Source: Halocaridina rubra (lineage: Eukaryota; Arthropoda; Malacostraca; Decapoda; Atyidae). Taken from it: DNA of 64,000 bases. The stretch is from positions 1 to 64,000 of the forward strand of contig JAXCGZ010019168.1 of assembly GCA_037179515.1 (NCBI GenBank). Direction: 5' to 3'. The position numbers and the translations under genes are program-made. How positions within the stretch are numbered: position 1 is the stretch's first letter; each line of letters opens with the position of its first letter. Under the pieces are notes generated by a model that was given only the letters and a program-made list of their open reading frames with translations, had not been told where the DNA came from and ran no database searches. Below are positions 51,419 through 64,000 of this stretch, piece by piece.

Positions 51419-51529
51419 ATGATTATGATCTTTTCTTATCGTAATCCTCTTTGTACTCGTGGAAGTGGTGTAAAAAAAAAAAATAAATAAATGGAAAAAA
51501 TAAAATAGTGTTTTTTTTTAAGGTATTCA

Positions 51530-51600
51530 TACTTGGCGGAAATTCACCTATCGCAGCCGGTCCCGGAACCGAACCCTCGCAATAAACGAGGGACATTTAC
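51530..51600 (+). mobile_element. Family B terminus fragment
   Basis: CACCTATCGCAGCCGGTCCC...CCCTCGCAATAAACGAGGGA followed by TA-rich sequence; the same terminus as at 39575 with a decayed tip. Confidence 0.55.
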
Positions 51601-51604
51601 TATT

Positions 51605-51675
<71 letters not shown>
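51601..51675. repeat. (TA)n array between two family B ends
   Basis: Interrupted TA run; right edge is CAGTGCTCCCTCATTTATCG at 51678. Confidence 0.95.
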
Positions 51676-51677
<2 letters not shown>

Positions 51678-51680
<3 letters not shown>

Positions 51681-52430
51681 TGCTCCCTCATTTATCGTGG
51701 TTGGTTCGGTTCCAGGACCCGCCAAGATAGGGGAAAAACCGCGAAGTTGGAGCACCATATTTTATTTTCACCTTTACTGAATAAACCCTCCCTGCACTGT
51801 TAACAAACCACCCTTTACTTTATTAATAACAGCACACAAGCGAGAACTTATATGAACGTGATTATAAAGATTGAAAAAAAGCATAAAGAACAGAAAACAA
51901 AATTTCAATATAATATCATCAGGGGAATAGCCTGTAGAGAATATATATATTTCAACATAGTTTCCCATGTACAGTACGATATACGTTTTCTTTGTAACAA
52001 CTTATATACGTTTTCTTTTTCTCTCAGCTGACTTTGTTTACGTTAAGATTATGTGCAGCATGGTCAATAGATAGAAAAATGTTTAGAACCAAGGAATATT
52101 CATAATACTATAATCTTGAAAATTAGATAAACCCCAAATAGGGTGAATAAATAAATATTTTATGAGTAAGATAATGTGCCTGAATAGTGATAAGCATCAG
52201 CTGATATGGAAGCAGCAAAACGTACTGGTTAGAGGTTTGTTCTCCCGCATCCTCCTCCTTTTCTACCGCTTAATGCGATCGAAGATTATGAAGAGAATTG
52301 AAAAAAAGCCTTAAGAACAAACAGCAAACAAACTTTCGATATAATATCGTCAGGGAAATAGGGTGCGAGGGTGCATCAGCTGATATGGAGGCGGCAAAAC
52401 ATTTGCATCCTTGTGCTCAAAAATAGTATA
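51678..52430 (-). mobile_element. Family B element, truncated by N2
   Basis: Terminus CAGTGCTCCCTCATTTATCG, GGTTCCAGGACCCGCC, then a family-A-like monomer (AAACCCTCCCTGCACTGTTA). The body matches the inverse of 37600-38330, including repeat B (GTTCTCCCGCATCCTCCTCC). It stops at the TA where N2 is inserted. Confidence 0.7.
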
Positions 52431-53492
52431 CAGTGATCCTTCGCTGTATCGTGTTTCTTGGCTCGCGATTTCACTGTACAGCAATTTTTTTTTGGCAAAT
52501 TTAATTTTTATTTTTTCTGGGTATATGCAAAAATATTAAAATATTAAAAAAATAAAAATTTTCAGTATTTTCATTTTTTTTATTGAAAAAAACATATTTC
52601 ATTATCTAATTGATAAAAAAAAATTATATCCCAGCTTACGAATAACAAAACAGTAAAAAACATAAATTTAGATATACAGTATAACTCAGTGTATTGCATC
52701 ATGTGAAATAGTGTCCGATAGCATACAATGTATTGGGGTCGCAGCTATGTCAGCTAGCATATATATTTATATTTCCAGTAGTTTCATGATCTTATTGATA
52801 AAAAAACGTATTTCTTAGCCTAAGAATAATAAAACAGTAAAAAATAGTAAAAAACATAAATACTAACAGTATTGCACCATGTAAAATACGATACCGGTAT
52901 CAGCGTTTCGGACAAAGGGTTGCACCATCTTCCATTGTCTCGCCTCACTCATTCAAACTAACTCACATGTGCGCCGTGTTGTGCTTATTAATATGTTTTG
53001 CTTGTGATTTTTTTACTCGCATATTTTAACCTTTGCAATGCCTCCCAAGCATCCTTCATCTTCTAAGGCTTCTTGTAGTGAGCCTAAGCAGCAAAGGAAA
53101 ATGTTAACCATAACAGATAAGGTGAAACTCTTAGATATGTTGAAAGAAGGAAAAAGGTTTACGAATGTCGGCCGCTATTTTGGCCTCAATGAATAACAGC
53201 CGTAAAGCTGTTATTGGCTGCGGAATAATTTCCTCTGGCGTCTACAAACGCATTACCACCTCATTCACGGTAAGTTTACGTATCACGTACATAAATTTAA
53301 GCTTGCATGCTGTTATTTATGAAGTATAGGGTGGTTTGTTAACAGTACAGGGAGGGTTTATACAGTTTATACGGTGTAAACGTAAAAGTAAATTAAAATA
53401 TCTATGTACATATAGGCTGATCCTACTCCGCGATTTTCCTGTCTCGCGCCGGGTCCCGGAAGCGAACCTTCGCGATGATTGAAGGAACACTG
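52431..53492 (+). mobile_element. Family A nonautonomous element N2 (1.06 kb), TA-flanked
   Basis: 5' TIR CAGTGATCCTTCGCTGTATC at 52431, 3' end GGTCCCGGAAGCGAACCTTC...GAAGGAACACTG at 53492. TA at 52429-52430 and 53493-53494. It has one to two 5' repeats, the transposase start (53038-53196) and one 3' monomer. Confidence 0.9.
53038..53196 (+). CDS. 52-codon helix-turn-helix-only transposase derivative (N2)
   Basis: MPPKHPSSSKASCSEPKQQR, then KVKLLDMLKEGKRFTNVGRY and FGLNE, TAA. The junction (CTCAATGAATAACAGC.GTAAAGC) is the same as in N1 and both ORFs are 159 nt. Two independent insertions thus descend from one deletion event that has since transposed. Expression is unknown. Confidence 0.5.
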   Translation: MPPKHPSSSKASCSEPKQQRKMLTITDKVKLLDMLKEGKRFTNVGRYFGLNE

Positions 53493-53494
53493 TA

Positions 53495-53822
53495 TACCCA
53501 GAAGATCTGCGATATAAAATAAAAAACATGTATCCAGTAGTAAGTTGGCTCATGGCACCAGCTACACTGAATATTCTTGGAAATTCATTACACATCTTTT
53601 ATAATCCCATCACATCTGACAGGTCATTACACTCTCCATGTCTGTTTCTCTTTACTTTATGTATTTTTCATGCCCAGGCCCGATAAAGGCTGTTTTATTT
53701 TATTATTTTTTGGCATGTCCTGGTGTCACAATCATATATGTATATATATATATATATTTTGTTTTTTGCTCGCCAAAAAATTCCGCGATGCACTGAATTC
53801 GCGATATAGCGAGGGATTACTG
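53495..53822 (-). mobile_element. Family C element, inverted copy
   Basis: Inverse of 35162-35490: ends GCGATATAGCGAGGGATTAC TG at 53822. It includes a short (TA)n at 53738-53757 and CCAGCTACACTGAATATTC at about 53560. Confidence 0.6.
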
Positions 53823-53823
53823 A

Positions 53824-57074
<3,251 letters not shown>

Positions 57075-57517
57075 ATAATTCGTTTATCGTGAAGGTTAGG
57101 TTCCGGGACCCGGCGCGATAGAGGAATTTTCGCGAAGTAGAATCACCCTGTATGTACATAGATGTTTTACATTTATTTTTACGTTTACACTGTATAAACC
57201 CTCCCTGTACTGTTAACAAACCACCCTTTACTTCATAAATAACAGCATGCAAGCATAAATTTATAAGAAAGTGATAGATAAACTTACTGTGAATGAGATG
57301 GTAATGACATGACATACTCATGTACATAGGTATTTTAAAATTATTTTTACGTTTACTGTATAAACCCTCCCTGCACTGTTAAAAAACCACCCTTTACTTT
57401 ATAAATAACAGCATGCAACGTAAATCTATATGTACGTGATAGGTAAACTTACCGTGAATGAGGTGGTAATGACGTTTGTAGACTCAAGAGGAAATTATTC
57501 TGCAGCCAATAACAGCT

Positions 57518-58087
57518 TTACGTCTGCTTTTTGGGGGAGAAGAACATGGTAATCGGGAGTTGCTGTCGCTTTCTCTTCTTTTGTTGGAAGATGGTATGGT
57601 AAGGAATCATGGCATCGTCGAGAAGATTACAGAAGATCACCGAACGAACCATATTATCGTCATGTACCTGCGAGAGTAGTTGGACTGCTTTCACATATTC
57701 ATACATGGCTGCCAAACGTTCGAGTGTAAGGCCAGGTTCTTCAATTTCTTCGTGCGTTTCCTGAATTTCTTCTTCCTCTTCTTCGCTCGCTGATTTTGTC
57801 ATTTCTTCCAAGTCCATCCGCACTATTATCTTATTGTGGGATGTTACGACCCTCTTCGCTGATTTATTATAAGAAATAGTCGCTGTTTTCCTGATATTTG
57901 CCTCGTCCTTTTTGATGTAGCGAACAGTAGATTCACTGAGGCCAAAATAGCGGCCGAGATCTGTAAACCTTTTTCCTTCTTTCAGCATATCTAAGAGTTT
58001 CACCTTATCTGTTATGATTAACATCCTCCTTTGCCGCTTAGGCTCACTACCAGAAGCCTTAGAAGATGAAGGATGCTTGGGAGGCAT
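57518..58087 (-). CDS. 189-codon transposase derivative: DNA-binding domain fused to C-terminal tail, no DDE core
   Basis: Starts MPPKHPSSSKASGSEPKRQR, keeps the helix-turn-helix (KVKLLDMLKEGKRFTDLGRY...STVRYIKKDEANI) and NKSAKRVVTSHNK. It then joins directly to VRMDLEEMTKSASEEEEEE, LTLERLAAMYEYVKA and the C-terminus QLPITMFFSPKK. The whole catalytic region (about 300 residues in A1) is missing but the frame is intact from start to stop. Keeping frame after such a deletion, together with the DNA-binding and PIP-like motifs, makes a repressor-like role conceivable. It could equally be chance in a dead copy. Confidence 0.55.
   Translation of the reverse strand: MPPKHPSSSKASGSEPKRQRRMLIITDKVKLLDMLKEGKRFTDLGRYFGLSESTVRYIKKDEANIRKTATISYNKSAKRVVTSHNKIIVRMDLEEMTKSASEEEEEEIQETHEEIEEPGLTLERLAAMYEYVKAVQLLSQVHDDNMVRSVIFCNLLDDAMIPYHTIFQQKKRKRQQLPITMFFSPKKQT
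57539..57562 (-). other. PIP-box-like motif retained in N8 derivative
   Basis: QLPITMFF followed by SPKK, identical to A1. It is retained although the catalytic core is lost. Confidence 0.6.
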
Positions 58088-58204
58088 TGCAAAGGTTGAA
58101 ATACGCGAGTAAAAAATCACAAGCAAAACGTGCGTTTCCTGAAGTTCTTCCTCTTCTTCGCTCGCTGATTTTGTCATTTCTTCCAAGTCCATCCGCACTA
58201 CTAT

Positions 58205-58501
58205 CTAATTGCGGGATGTTACGACCCTCTTCGCTGATTTTTTAAAAGAAATAGTCGCTGTTTTCCCGATATTTGCCTCGTTCTTTTTGATGTAGCGAAC
58301 AGTAGATTCACTGAGGCCAAAATAGCGGGCGACATCTGTAAACCTTTTTCCTTCTTTCAGCATATTTAAGAGTTTCACCTTATCTGTTATGCTTAACATC
58401 CTCCTTTGCCACTTAGGCTCACTACCAGAAGCCTTAGAAGATGAAGGATGTTTGGGAGGCATTGCAAAGGTTGAAATACGCGAGTAAAAAATCACAAGCA
58501 A
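58205..58501 (-). pseudogene. Duplicated N-terminal transposase fragment in N8
   Basis: ATG at about 58462 with MPPKHPSSSKASGSEPKWQR, helix-turn-helix (GKRFTDVARYFGLSESTVRY) and KKSAKRVVTSRN, then a stop. Together with 57750-58130 it forms a tandem duplication of about 375 bp. Open sequence upstream of the ATG reads through the 5' UTR and is not protein-like. Confidence 0.6.
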
Positions 58502-59378
58502 AACGTATTAATAAGCACAACGTGAATGGCGCACACGTGAGTTAGACTGAACGAGTGAGGCGAGACAATGGAAGATGGTGGGAGAACCAAACTTCAATGA
58601 AAAAGCCAATCAGACCCCATGATACAGAACGTACAGAAAAAAAATTCTGTGAGTTGTCGTCTCCCACTCTTTCAGCCAATAGCATTCCATGAACTATCTC
58701 ATGTAGGTGCAAGCCTTTGCGTTTTCCAAGACACCAATACAGTGTACGCTATCGTACAGTATTTCACATGGTGCAATACTGTGAGTGTATATGCTTAAAT
58801 TTATGTTTTTTACTATTTTTTACTGTTTTATTACTCTTAGGCTAGGAAATACATGTTTTATCAATAACATAATGAAAAATTCAATATGTACTAGCTCACG
58901 TAGGTGCGACCCTTTTCGTTTTCCGAAACGCTAATACCTGTATCGTATTTTACATGGTGAAATACTGTTAGTATTTATGTTTTTTACTATTTTTTACTGT
59001 TTTATTATTCTTAGGCTAAGAAATACGTTTTTTTTATCAATAAAATCATGAAACTACGGGAAATTTTAATATATGCTAGCTCACGTAGGTGCGACCCTTT
59101 GTGTTTTCCGAAACGCTGATACCGGAATCGTACTTTCTATGGTGCAGAGTTACATGTTCAAATTTATGTTTTTATACAATTTCTTACAGTTTTATTATTC
59201 ATACACTGGGAAATAAATTTTCTTATCAATAAAATAATGATTTTTTTTTTCAATAAAAAAATGAAAATGCTGAAAATTTTTATTTTTTTAATATTTTAAT
59301 ATTTTTGCATATATAAAAAAAAAAACGCGATACAGTGAATTTGCGAGAGAAGAATCACGATAGAGCGAAGGATCACTG

Positions 59379-59998
59379 TATATATCATCAAATATTTAAT
59401 AGCTATAACACAATAAGACCCTGAAAAAGGGCTAAATAAATCATTCCTACGGACAACCTAATAGCAGCGTCTCCTTATATCCATATTCGAGAATTAAGTA
59501 AATATTAGTAAACTTACAGCTCCTTCTGAAGTTGAATCCACAGCACCTCATCTTTTGGGAAAGGCTAGCATTTGCATACGATATAAATGTAACAGGACAT
59601 TTGGAAAGTGATATACAATCTACCCTGAGACGCACTTGTCATGAAGGGTAAAATGTAATCCACGGAAACTGAGGCCTGGTTCTAGATATAAGGGAGCATA
59701 ATTATGTCTAAAACATGTTTACAGTAAGAGTGATCACTTTGATTTAGTTATGATCATCCTACAAATGGTGTAAAGTAACTACTACCAGAGACTAATGCCA
59801 GTCTCAATGTGTACTGTTATGCAAAAACATAATATAATGTAGTTAATTTTAATTAGAATACTGTATACCTATTTAAATGTAGAAAGATTTATTTATTCCT
59901 TACTGCCTTGCTTAGGTACACGATTTAGCAGGTAATGGAACCAATGCATTTGCAAAGCAGTAAACATTACTTACTGAGTGAGGGACAAAGAAAGAACA
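59379..59998 (-). other. NFX1 intron, unassigned
   Basis: Between N8 and the hAT-type element; AT-rich, nothing recognised. Confidence 0.5.
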
Positions 59999-60006
59999 CT
60001 ATACAG

Positions 60007-60713
60007 CAGCGTTTCTTAACCAGTGTGCCCTGAAAGCTAGCCAGGTGAGCCCAAGTTAATGAAAAAGTAATTTATGAATTTTTTTTATATAAAAAATCTG
60101 TATTTAAAAAACTATAGATAGGCACAAGGCTCCCATGTCTGAGTCAAGTCTTTGTCGTTTGATATTTTAAACTGGATGATCATTTCCTTAATCTTTAAAA
60201 AGGAACATTTGAGTATAGGAATCGGAAGTAATCCTTTGACAAAAGTGCCGCAAGGGTCATCTTAAAAATTTAATACACAGAGATGTCCATTCATTAATTT
60301 TGGATTTCCATAAAAAAAAAACCTTCAATAGCTCGTAAAGCACTGAATATTTTATTGTGGTTCTCCACATCATACCTCTGTGAATTAGAAATTTCTGCTT
60401 TTACCAACATTAAATGTAAAAATAGTTCAAATATTTTGATGTATTGATGAGGAAATGAGAGTATGCTTATCACATATAATGCTTAATATTAAAAAAATTG
60501 CCAAAGCTCATCAAGCACAGGTCTCACAAAAGTATACTTCATAAAATATATTGTAATGTCTTAACAGTACATGCTCATTTCAAGAACCTTTTTTATTATT
60601 TTACCATTTGGCAGTTTTATGGATGATTTTATCTTATTGATATATTAAGTGCGCTTCAGAGTTTTAATTACTCTGCAAGTGCGCCCTGTTTTAAAGAAGC
60701 TTGAGAAACACTG
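60007..60713. mobile_element. Nonautonomous hAT element with 8-bp target duplication
   Basis: Left end CAGCGTTTCTTAACCAGTGT GCCC; right end, read on the reverse strand from 60713, CAGTGTTTCTCAAGCTTCTT. This CAGTGTTTCTCAA type is common in hAT (Charlie-like) elements. The 8-bp sequence CTATACAG is perfectly duplicated at 59999-60006 and 60714-60721. 707 bp, no transposase. It ends 58 bp from the NFX1 exon at 60772. Confidence 0.88.
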
Positions 60714-60771
60714 CTATACAGTAATGTGGCCTCTACTACTTGTGCTGGGGAAAAGAATAAAAAGCACTCAC

Positions 60772-60953
60772 CTTTTTAATTTGTCAGGTCTTGCTGTAGC
60801 TGTAAATATTTCTGATATATCAACAGAACAACCACTATTCATGTTTTGCATTTGGGAAGCCAGCAAGGAAGTGGTTAGGGCGCGATACTCCCGATCATTC
60901 TCTGAGCATTTCAGTAAGCTCGAACGATTCCCACATTCACAAGTGATTGTCAC
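60772..60953 (-). CDS. NFX1: NFX1/stc exon, end of Cys-rich region
   Basis: The exon starts after aaatacag and ends AAAAG|gtgagt within an Arg codon that is completed 26 kb away at 34509. It encodes VTITCECGNRSSLLKCSEND, then SLLASQMQNMNSGCSVDISE and RPDKLKR. The VT..CECG.R motif followed by a G.SVDIS segment matches NFX1 between the last finger and the R3H region. A hAT-type element ends 58 bp beyond the donor. Confidence 0.94.
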
Positions 60954-61809
60954 CTGTATTTATTCAAGATAAAAATGTTAAAATATATCAGATACACTTT
61001 TAATCTACCTCTATATACTATTCAAGAAGTACCAGCAACTTTTGAAGCTATTAGATGCACAGAATTGGAAGAAAAGAGGAGGATGAGAAAAAGGCAGCGA
61101 CAATCAATGATCCTTCTGCTATCTGCTATTTCCTGTTCTCAACGTGGTAGAGCTTTCCAAGATAACACTGGACTCCTAAATCACCTATAAGTCAACAGAT
61201 AATGGAGCATAAAGCACTCATCCTCCTGAGATCGTCATGATGATATACAAAGAGTAACAGTTACGGTGATCTCTTGAGGTTAAAGTTGATTTTTGTTACT
61301 CAATTATCTCTGGACCGCGTGTTTGCTTAACGTGCCACACAACAACCCATTTGCCTTAAGCCAATTATTTTCATCATTACCAAGTCACTAATATTCTCCT
61401 ACTCTTGCAACAGCTTTTGATAGTTTACAGCAAACTCCCACTTACTCAAAAGAGTTACGACATATATTTCTCAAAGTCCATGAACATCGAAAAATATCCA
61501 CACCTTTTTCTATATATTTCTAACACCTATCTTGTCACATACAATTGATCTATGTAAACTCTGCCTAAATGGTATGAAATGGCAAATAAGTTCATTAAAA
61601 AAATGTAAACATTACATTAGAGTAAAGCCAATAAGATCAAAAGTTATTAATCAGGATCAGAATGAAAATTTTAAGAGGTATTAAGTTCTGTATTATTAAT
61701 AGAGACTGCTACATTATGCAGATGGGGAAGAAATAAAAGCTCTTTATATACTCTGTATTGTACATATTCAAAGTGAAAACTATTTGTGAGAAATTAAAAT
61801 TCAACCTAC
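60954..61809 (-). other. NFX1 intron, nothing recognised
   Basis: AT-rich intron between two zinc-finger exons, with no repeat or ORF of note. Confidence 0.6.
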
Positions 61810-62040
61810 CATTTCTTTGCAAGTAATGTCAGGACAAAATCCACTATGGCAAAGACTGCCACAAGGATGACCACAAGATTCTCGGGACTTCAGACACTTC
61901 TGAGGACACGAGCCACCTTCTGGCACGCAAGGTTGCTCATGGCACACTAACTGGCAATGATGCTGCCCACAAGGCAGAGGCTTATTACATACCTGGCCAC
62001 AGGACATCGCCTTTAAGTAACAGGGAGTACTTTTCATGAT
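61810..62040 (-). CDS. NFX1: NFX1/stc exon, two zinc fingers
   Basis: 77 codons, phase 0 at both ends: acceptor ttgtttcag, donor ATG|gtaggt. Reads IMKSTPCYLKAMSCGQVCNK, then PLPCGQHHCQLVCHEQPCV and CGHPCGSLCHSGFCPDITC. Two NF-X1-type Cys/His clusters are visible (CGQHHCQLVCH and CGHPCGSLCHSGFC). These fingers bind DNA such as MHC class II X-box elements in human NFX1; the target in this species is unknown. Confidence 0.94.
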
Positions 62041-62220
62041 CTGAAACAAAAGAGTGCAATGATCTGTAAATGAATACAAGAAAGATTATTACAAAGTATT
62101 TTTGCTTATCAATATTAATAAGACAATCCAGAAAATTCATATCACTTTAAATTACTAAAATCTTGGAGAATAGTGTACGATACTTTACATTTCAGAGGTA
62201 AACTGCGATACTATTCATAC

Positions 62221-62434
62221 CTTATGTTTACCAAAGCATAATTTATCCACTAAAATCGTGCAAGGAGGGCAATCATCTTCAGGATGGCAGTTGTGGGTTG
62301 GGGCATGGCCACAACGTTGAGGTCTACTGCAAGGGTTGGTACACTCTGGAGGCTTGGTTCCGCATGGAATTGGTGGGTATGTTACTTGCGCTCCACAATA
62401 GCATGTCAGTTCTTCAAAGCTAGTTTCCTGGCAT
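62221..62434 (-). CDS. NFX1: NFX1/stc exon, zinc-finger linker with CGAQVTYPPIPCG
   Basis: The exon follows a tttttttttccag acceptor and ends CATAAG|gtatga. It encodes CQETSFEELTCYCGAQVTYP, then PIPCGTKPPECTNPCSRPQR, CGHAPTHNCH and PPCTILVDKLCFGKHK. The FEELTC.CGA..YPP.PCGT.PPEC order is a strongly conserved signature of animal NFX1. It contributes one complete finger and two Cys-rich linkers. An alternative donor inside TTTG|gtaaac was considered, but the later one keeps the conserved GKH residues. Confidence 0.94.
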
Positions 62435-62798
62435 CTGGAAAAAAAAACAAAAAGGTGAAAGTAGTAAGACTGACATTCAGGTTTAAAATATTGTGAAAGC
62501 GTATTCTGAAACTCTACTAATATGATGGACTTATTTTACATTCGTATTTATCAAAAACAAGGTAAGGAAAAATATTATCCCCATTTTTTAGTCACTTACC
62601 CGTACAATCTTAAAATTAAGATGAACATATTACAACAGCTATGAATGAAAGTATTTATTAGCAATACAATAAAAACAATAATCTATATATATAAAACTAG
62701 CAAAAAATTTCAATTTAAAATAAACAGTATCAACCATGTAACGAATATATTAACAGTAACGACATATAATCCTAACTTCACATCAACTGAAGCATTAC

Positions 62799-62938
62799 CT
62801 GCGACAGTTTCCTCGGTGACACGTGTCCTCACATCTGTGAAGTCCACACGTTAAAATTCTTCCACAAATAAGAGTACATAAATGGTCTATCTCAATGCAG
62901 CACTTCATGCTACATTTGTGGCGACCGCATTCACGCAT
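62799..62938 (-). CDS. NFX1: NFX1/stc exon, NF-X1 zinc fingers
   Basis: The exon starts after ccaacag with [14 protein letters not shown] and ends CGCAG|gtaatg in the middle of an Arg codon. It contains [15 protein letters not shown], whose CGxHxCxxxCHxGxC spacing is the NF-X1 finger signature; the finger finishes with RRC across the splice junction. The MHECGRHRC-type start is a hallmark of vertebrate NFX1 at the same place. Frame passes smoothly to the 62221-62434 exon (AG|A). Confidence 0.95.
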
Positions 62939-63883
62939 CTGTTGGCAAAGGAAAAAATATTACCATACCAATACTTAACATATTAATTCTTATTAATGTA
63001 CAGTTACTATACAAGGTCTTAGGAATAAGAAAAATGAATTTAAGACATAATATATAAGTGGCTACACTTTTACACAAAAACAGTACTGAGACCTAGTATA
63101 ATTCTACACACACAAATATTTTCAATTGAAGGGTATCCATTACTTTACCTAAGTAGTCTCCATATTCACAAAATGTAGCTGTTAGATAGATTTTAATAAC
63201 AAGTAAGAAAAATTGGACTAAACTTTATTTAAAATACATAATATTGAAGGTTAATGCTCTGAATCTGCATAAACGTATGACCTATAATTTTAAGATAAAC
63301 TTGAATAACACAGCTATATCTCATGGTGAAATAATAACTGAATACTTTGACACAACAATTTTTCATTTCTTAAACTCTCTTGTTCCTTTTAAGAGCTAGA
63401 CATAATTGTTACCTATTTCTACAATGTCATTTATAGTATGAATAGCTATATGAAGTAGTCCCTCTCATCTGTGGAGGGTAGGTTCCAAGACACCTTGGGG
63501 ATGACTCAAAGCGACTAGTACTGAAATTTATATATGTTTTTTTCCTAAACATATGTACATATAAGTTTAATTTATAATCTGAGCCAATAAGAGATTAAAA
63601 TTTACCAATTTTAAAACAGAACCTTATAACAATTCATAATGTATACCTGCTACAGTATTTAAAAGTTATAATTTATTTTTGGACATTTCCACTGAAACTG
63701 TAGTATGTAAAATTGAGAAGAAAGGGGGACCATTATAATAATAATATGACTGCAGACTACAAGAAGAGCATGACATAGGTAGGAACAGGGCTCCCTCCAA
63801 GGTAACCGTCATAAGAAAGTGTTAGAGAAAATATGAGCTTTTATTCAATCCTTATTTAGAAAGGTCGAGAAAAATACACTAAC
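62939..63883 (-). other. NFX1 intron with a possible Tigger-like MITE end
   Basis: Near 63454 GTAGTCCCTCTCATCTGTGG followed by GGTTCCAAGACACC looks like the start of a Tigger-type MITE, but no matching second end was found. Otherwise AT-rich intron. Confidence 0.35.
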
Positions 63884-64000
63884 CTTCTTACAAGATCTCT
63901 TGCATCGAACTTCATCCGCTTTTGTAGTTAGTTCACTACAACTAACATCTTCATCTAAGGAACCACATCGGCACTTGACTGGTGTAACCAGTGGGCACGG
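63884..64000 (-). CDS. NFX1: NFX1/shuttle craft-type protein, Cys-rich exon (partial at window end)
   Basis: The reverse strand reads in from the window end and stops at AAG|gttagt, phase 0. It encodes PCPLVTPVKCRCGSLDEDVS, then CSELTTKADEVRCKRSCKK. The Cys spacing (KCRCGS, RCKRSC) is that of linkers between NF-X1 zinc fingers. NF-X1 proteins are nuclear Cys-rich DNA/RNA-binding proteins with RING-like E3 activity in some members; in Drosophila the gene is shuttle craft. Earlier exons with the RING/PHD-like finger and N-terminus lie beyond base 64000. Confidence 0.9.

Noticed and set aside
59447..59635. 62-codon reverse-strand frame with several Cys as a possible NFX1 exon
   Set aside because: The 60772 and 34509 exons share a split codon and join exactly, leaving no room for an exon, and the frame has no NF-X1 pattern.

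Overview
The window is eukaryotic and most likely from a decapod crustacean. That placement is inferred from the arthropod-style gene content, long introns, many long (TA)n arrays and CR1/Jockey-type LINE debris; no species-diagnostic sequence was recognised. Two conserved genes converge tail to tail. On the + strand, the 3' half of a glycogen synthase kinase 3 gene (shaggy/GSK3) runs from 3498 to a stop at 15075. Its first exons, carrying the glycine loop and N-lobe, lie before base 1. On the - strand, the 3' half of an NF-X1-type zinc-finger gene (NFX1/shuttle craft) enters at 64000 and ends with a stop at 30742. All eight NFX1 exons and all five core GSK3 exons join in frame at GT/AG boundaries.

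Layout: 1-3497 is GSK3 intron with two broken LINEs. 3498-4156 holds two kinase exons. 4157-11390 is a 7.2-kb intron with nested TA-flanked DNA transposons, an old Tigger-like transposase remnant and a roughly 160-bp satellite ending in a (TA)n array. 11391-15075 holds the remaining GSK3 exons and a candidate in-frame 20-codon cassette exon at 12616-12675. 15076 to about 19765 is probable 3' UTR. 19766-30741 is intergenic with a decayed Jockey-like LINE and a tRNA-like SINE piece. 30742-34509 holds the last three NFX1 exons (R3H domain). 34510-60771 is one 26-kb NFX1 intron filled with transposons. 60772-64000 holds the NFX1 zinc-finger exons.

The main system in the large intron is a pogo/Tigger-like DNA transposon family, called family A here. 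It has termini beginning CAGTG(A/T)TCCTTCG, TA target duplications, a 5' subterminal array of about 175-bp repeats and a 3' subterminal array of about 160-bp repeats. One long copy (43622-47107) has a nearly complete transposase broken by one frameshift. Eight shorter relatives, on both strands, carry different internal deletions. Three deletion classes keep the start of the transposase gene: a 52-codon helix-turn-helix-only ORF found in two insertions with the same junction, a start-plus-28-codon class, and a 189-codon fusion of the DNA-binding domain to the acidic C-terminus with a PCNA-binding-like motif but no catalytic core. The satellite in the GSK3 intron and the body of the 53966-55825 element are amplified forms of the family A 3' repeat. 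About half of the long (TA)n arrays abut transposon termini.

The most checkable new points are the GSK3 cassette exon, which falls at the same intron position as the vertebrate neuronal GSK3-beta insert, and the transposon-to-satellite and core-deleted transposase derivatives.
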